Of a DNA stretch of 8,495 bases, positions 5,341 through 8,495 are shown in pieces. Under the pieces are notes generated by a model. It did not search any database and was not told the origin of the DNA. It was given only the letters and a program-made list of their open reading frames with translations. Position 1 is the first letter of the stretch, and each line of letters opens with the position of its first letter. The translations under genes and the position numbers were made by a program. The stretch lies in contig CALZOH010000140.1 in NCBI GenBank assembly GCA_945827465.1, positions 1-8,495 of the forward strand, read 5' to 3'. Origin of the DNA: an uncultured Prevotellaceae bacterium (GTDB lineage: Bacteria > Bacteroidota > Bacteroidia > Bacteroidales > Bacteroidaceae).

Positions 5341-7245
5341 ATGAAATACATTCAAAGTCTTTTATTATTGCTGATCTGCTGGCCGCTACTTCCCTCAAAG
5401 GCCGCTCGACAGCCGGTGAGCGACGCCGTCACTCCGCTGCCGGCGGGAGCAGTGACCCTGACCGGAGGGTTGCACCGTGATCTGATGAACTCGTTGGAAC
5501 ATTGGAACAAGGGCGTGGTACCCTACGCGAAGCTGGTTGACTTCTTTCGCAAGGGCCGACCCCAGTTCGCCTTGGGCGAAATGTGGGGAAAAGCCGTGCG
5601 CTCCGGTTGCATGTTCTATCGTTACACGCAAGATCAGGAGTTGAAACAGCTTCTGCGCGCCACCGTTGACGATATGCTCTCCACCCAAAAGGCCAATGGC
5701 AGTTTCAGCTGCGTTGACCCGTCGGTACAACCCGACGGACCGGGCGGCGACTTGTGGGAACGCAAGTACGTGATGCTGGCACTTGAAGGCTTTTATGAGG
5801 AGGTAGAGCGTGATCCCAAGGTGCTCGACGCGCTGCGACGCCATGCCGACTGCATCATCCAACAGATTGGCCCCTCGCCGAAGGTGGCCATCACCTCACT
5901 CGGATGGAGTGCCAACCACATCGAGTCGAGTACGCTGCTCGAACCTTTCATGCGGCTCTATCGTCTGACCGGATGTGAAGCCTATCTTGACTTCGCCACC
6001 TACATAGTGACCTCGGGTGGTGCCGAAGGCTACAACCTTTTCAGGCAGTCGGCCCGGAATGTGCTGCCTCACAAGATGGGTGGACCTTATCCCAAGGCGT
6101 ATGAGATGCTGTCACTCTATGAAGGATTGGTGGAATACTATCGCGTGAAGGGCGACCCTTGGTTGAAGCAGTCGTTTCTGAACCTGTACAAGAACGTGAA
6201 ACGTTACGAAATGACCATTACGGGCAATGGTGGGGGCGATCAACCCTATCATCCTGCCGTCTACGGCGAAGCTTGGGACCATACCGCGCTTGAACAGACT
6301 AATCCCGACATTCAACGCATGATGGAGACCTGTACGGGCGTCACGTGGTTGAAGTTTTGCAGCCAGATATTTCGCCTCACCGGCGACGCGTCGGCCATCG
6401 ATGCCGTCGAAAAATACATCTACAACGGCCTGTTGGGGGCGATGAAGCCTTCGGGCGACGGCTTTAGCTACGTTAACTTGCTCAATGGAGAGAAAGTCAC
6501 CAATCGTGGATGGGGCATGGACATCGACGGCTTGCCCGTTACCTGTTGTAACCTCAACGGACCGATGGGATTGGCCTATATACCTTACCTCGCCGTGATG
6601 CAGTCGGCCCAAGGTTCCGTCGTCAATCTCTTCAATGCCTTCTCGATGAAGCACGTAACGCCTTCGGGCAAGCCCCTCCGGCTGCGTTTGAGCGGAGATT
6701 TTCCTTCGGACAGCCTCGTCAGCCTTCGGGTGAGCCTAACAGAGAGCGAAACCTTCACCGTCAGCCTGCGTATTCCCTATTGGAGCCTCTCTACCGAGGT
6801 TCGCGTCAACGGCCGCAAGGTCGACCACGTTGTGGCAGGACGCTTCCTTCACCTGCGTCGGAACTGGAAAGACGGCGACGAAGTGACCGTTCGCTTCGAT
6901 ATGAGGGCGTACGTCATCTATGCTCCGAAAGGAAGCAACCGCGCCGGCGACTGTTTCCACGCCGTCAAGTATGGTCCGTGGGTCATGGCCCGCGATGAGA
7001 ACACCGACCCCCGACTGTTCGACACCGTTCGGGTGGTGGCCGACGAGCATCACGTGGTCAAAGTGCGCCGGGTGAAGCCGACCTTGCCCGGAACCCGCAT
7101 CGAAATCGAGGTGCCCACCACGACCGGACCCATCAGAATGATTGATTACGCCTCGGTCAACGGTTGGAACGGCAAGAAGATATGCACGTGGCTGCCCCTC
7201 CTGGGGCCGCGTCCCGAAGAAGTCGCCGCCCAACGTCGCCCGTAG
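5341..7245 (+). CDS. secreted GH127-type (DUF1680) glycosidase, putative beta-L-arabinofuranosidase
   Basis: This is probably an exo-enzyme removing beta-linked L-arabinofuranose from plant glycans. The 634-aa protein has an N-terminal signal peptide (about 1-22, cleavage near PSKAA). An (alpha/alpha)6 barrel follows (about 45-420), then a beta-sandwich (about 428-530) with RIPYWS and VRVNGR, and a C-terminal beta region. The signature matches GH127 HypBA1: E329-T-C331 and C402-C403 in TCCNLNGPMGLAYIPY reproduce its zinc-binding E338/C340/C417/C418, where C417 is the nucleophile. E310 in GEAW lines up with the acid/base E322, with three extra residues before ETC. The N-terminal third is divergent from what I remember of characterised members, and related family GH146 shares the fold, so exact family and substrate are open. 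The ATG at 5341 is chosen because it heads the signal peptide. It has its own promoter after the fba terminator. Confidence 0.87.
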   Translation: MKYIQSLLLLLICWPLLPSKAARQPVSDAVTPLPAGAVTLTGGLHRDLMNSLEHWNKGVVPYAKLVDFFRKGRPQFALGEMWGKAVRSGCMFYRYTQDQELKQLLRATVDDMLSTQKANGSFSCVDPSVQPDGPGGDLWERKYVMLALEGFYEEVERDPKVLDALRRHADCIIQQIGPSPKVAITSLGWSANHIESSTLLEPFMRLYRLTGCEAYLDFATYIVTSGGAEGYNLFRQSARNVLPHKMGGPYPKAYEMLSLYEGLVEYYRVKGDPWLKQSFLNLYKNVKRYEMTITGNGGGDQPYHPAVYGEAWDHTALEQTNPDIQRMMETCTGVTWLKFCSQIFRLTGDASAIDAVEKYIYNGLLGAMKPSGDGFSYVNLLNGEKVTNRGWGMDIDGLPVTCCNLNGPMGLAYIPYLAVMQSAQGSVVNLFNAFSMKHVTPSGKPLRLRLSGDFPSDSLVSLRVSLTESETFTVSLRIPYWSLSTEVRVNGRKVDHVVAGRFLHLRRNWKDGDEVTVRFDMRAYVIYAPKGSNRAGDCFHAVKYGPWVMARDENTDPRLFDTVRVVADEHHVVKVRRVKPTLPGTRIEIEVPTTTGPIRMIDYASVNGWNGKKICTWLPLLGPRPEEVAAQRRP

Positions 7246-7265
7246 AGTCCGGTGGAATGGTGATA

Positions 7266-7298
7266 GTATATATATAATGTATGCGCGCGTGCGCGTGC
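7266..7298. other. TA run plus alternating purine-pyrimidine tract
   Basis: An 11-nt alternating GTATATATATA (7266-7276) is followed directly by a 22-nt uninterrupted purine-pyrimidine alternation (7277-7298), mostly GC/GT steps. Such sequence is prone to strand opening and left-handed Z-DNA. It sits between the glycosidase stop codon and the guaA promoter. No coding or clear terminator function is visible. Confidence 0.6.
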
Positions 7299-7329
7299 CA
7301 TGGTAATGACAAGGTCAAAAAGCAGGCGA

Positions 7330-7349
7330 CCGCCCCGGCCGGTAGGCGG
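7330..7349. other. GC-rich dyad upstream of the guaA promoter
   Basis: CCGCC (7330-7334) and GGCGG (7345-7349) can pair around a 10-nt loop that itself contains the palindrome CCGGCCGG (7335-7342). On the plus strand it is followed by an A-run, not a T-run, so it is not a standard terminator of the upstream gene. It ends 17 bp before the guaA -33-like box. Its function is unknown. Confidence 0.4.
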
Positions 7350-7366
7350 AAAAAGGGTAGAACTCC

Positions 7367-7397
7367 TTTCGTGTTAGCTTGAATTGATGTAACTTTG
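7367..7397 (+). promoter_or_regulatory. putative guaA promoter
   Basis: TAACTTTG (7390-7397) fits the Bacteroidetes -7 consensus TAnnTTTG. TTTC (7367-7370), one base off the -33 TTTG, lies 19 nt upstream, which is the expected spacing. This is the best complete promoter in the window. The leader would be about 20 nt, too short for a purine riboswitch. Confidence 0.65.
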
Positions 7398-7422
7398 TCC
7401 TCAAATAACAGTATTGATTACT

Positions 7423-8495
7423 ATGCAGCAAAAGATTATTATTCTGGACTTCGGTTCACAGACCACGCAACTCATCGGACGTCGTGTCCGCGAGTTGGAT
7501 ACCTTCTGTGAAATACTTCCCTACAACAAGTATCCCGAAGACGACAGCGACGTCATCGGAGTCATCTTGAGTGGTTCACCTTATTCCGTTCACGACCCCG
7601 AAGCCTTCAAAGCTGATTTAAGTCGATTTGTGGGTCGCCTGCCCGTCTTGGGCATCTGTTACGGCGCTCAATTTATGGCTCATCAGGGTGGAGGCAAGGT
7701 AGAAAAGACCAATACGAGAGAGTACGGACGGGCTCACCTGCAACAATTTGATGCCGCCGACCCCCTCTTCAAAGGCTTTACACCCTCGTCGCAAGTGTGG
7801 ATGAGTCATGGTGACACCATCACCGCCATCCCCGAAGGCTATCGGGCCATCGCTTCGACCGAAGACGTTCACTTCGCCGCCTATACGGCCCCGGCCGAGC
7901 GCCGTGTCTGGGGCGTACAGTTCCATCCCGAGGTGTTCCATTCCACACAAGGCACCCAATTGCTCCGCAACTTCGTGGTAGACATCTGCGGCAGCCGTCA
8001 AGAGTGGAGCGCCGCCTCCTTTGTTGAAACCACAGTAGCCTCGTTGCGCGAGCAACTGGGCAATGACCGCGTGATATTAGGTCTCTCCGGAGGCGTAGAC
8101 TCGTCGGTATGTGCCCAACTTCTCAACCTCGCCATCGGTCCTAACCTGACTTGTATCTTTGTCGACCATGGAATGCTTCGCAAAGACGAGTTCACCAAAG
8201 TCATGAATGCCTATCAAGGACTCGGACTGAACGTGATTGGCGTCGATGCAAGCCGGAAATTCTTCGACGACCTCAAAGGCGTCACCGATCCCGAGCAGAA
8301 GCGCAAGATTATAGGCCGTGACTTCGTAGAAGTCTTCAACGCCGAAGCCAAAAAGATTACCGATGCCAAGTGGTTGGCCCAAGGAACCATCTACCCCGAC
8401 CGTATTGAGAGTCTCAGCATCACGGGAATGACCATCAAAAGTCATCATAACGTAGGCGGACTTCCCAAAGAAATGAAGCTGAAGTTGTGCGAACC
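7423..8495 (+). CDS. guaA: GMP synthase (glutamine-hydrolysing), 3' end beyond window
   Basis: GuaA converts XMP to GMP in the cytoplasm, using ATP and ammonia from glutamine, as the last step of de novo guanine nucleotide synthesis. The reading frame stays open to the window edge, giving 357 complete residues; the family is usually slightly over 500. The N-terminal class I glutamine amidotransferase domain (about 3-190) shows LDFGSQTTQLI, the nucleophile C79 in GICYGAQ, and the H168/E170 pair in QFHPE. The ATP pyrophosphatase domain begins about 200, with the PP-loop LSGGVDSS (221-228), VDHG (247-250), QGTIYPDRIES (320-330) and IKSHHNVGGLP (338-348). The missing part is the rest of this domain and the C-terminal dimerisation domain. 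The start is the first ATG after the promoter, with no Shine-Dalgarno sequence. No frameshift or lost active-site residue is seen. Confidence 0.97.
   Translation, partial: MQQKIIILDFGSQTTQLIGRRVRELDTFCEILPYNKYPEDDSDVIGVILSGSPYSVHDPEAFKADLSRFVGRLPVLGICYGAQFMAHQGGGKVEKTNTREYGRAHLQQFDAADPLFKGFTPSSQVWMSHGDTITAIPEGYRAIASTEDVHFAAYTAPAERRVWGVQFHPEVFHSTQGTQLLRNFVVDICGSRQEWSAASFVETTVASLREQLGNDRVILGLSGGVDSSVCAQLLNLAIGPNLTCIFVDHGMLRKDEFTKVMNAYQGLGLNVIGVDASRKFFDDLKGVTDPEQKRKIIGRDFVEVFNAEAKKITDAKWLAQGTIYPDRIESLSITGMTIKSHHNVGGLPKEMKLKLCE

Noticed and set aside
6112..7233. Minus-strand frames 6112-6654 and 6736-7233, and similar ones in guaA (7618-8055, 8077-8448)
   Set aside because: All lie antisense inside strongly supported genes and lack motifs, promoters or conserved features.
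7398..7422. Purine riboswitch in the guaA leader
   Set aside because: The leader after the predicted start is only about 20 nt, with no room for an aptamer.

Overview
The window looks like chromosomal DNA from a Bacteroidales bacterium (Bacteroides/Prevotella-like). Three things suggest this. The promoters carry TAnnTTTG -7 elements of the Bacteroidetes primary sigma factor. The gene starts lack Shine-Dalgarno sequences. The protein repertoire combines secreted plant-polysaccharide glycosidases with Fba and GuaA of the kind seen in that order. Genus cannot be fixed from the sequence alone.

Layout, left to right. Positions 1-327 hold at least two and a half tandem copies of a 129-bp unit. Each copy begins with an invariant palindromic core, while the rest of the unit has drifted. 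The array probably continues beyond the left edge. Immediately next to it, on the minus strand, is a complete secreted GH78 alpha-L-rhamnosidase (334-3783) with an extra domain between its N-terminal module and the rhamnosidase core. A 359-bp divergent intergenic region follows, with a promoter-like site for each neighbour. Then, on the plus strand, come a class II fructose-bisphosphate aldolase (4143-5153) with a strong intrinsic terminator, a secreted GH127-type (DUF1680) putative beta-L-arabinofuranosidase (5341-7245), and the first two thirds of guaA, GMP synthase (7423 to the window edge).

Functionally, the two secreted glycosidases would remove L-rhamnose and L-arabinofuranose from pectin- or arabinogalactan-type glycans. 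They bracket a central glycolytic enzyme. Each gene appears to have its own promoter, and no SusC/SusD pair, sulfatase or local regulator is visible, so this is not a classical polysaccharide utilisation locus within the window. The housekeeping genes fba and guaA are ordinary.

The features most worth a second look are non-coding: the 129-bp palindrome-bearing tandem array; an 11-bp perfect inverted repeat with a third similar half-site just upstream of the GH127-type gene; and a 22-nt alternating purine-pyrimidine tract beside a TA run ahead of guaA. I found no clear evidence of a previously undescribed multi-gene system.
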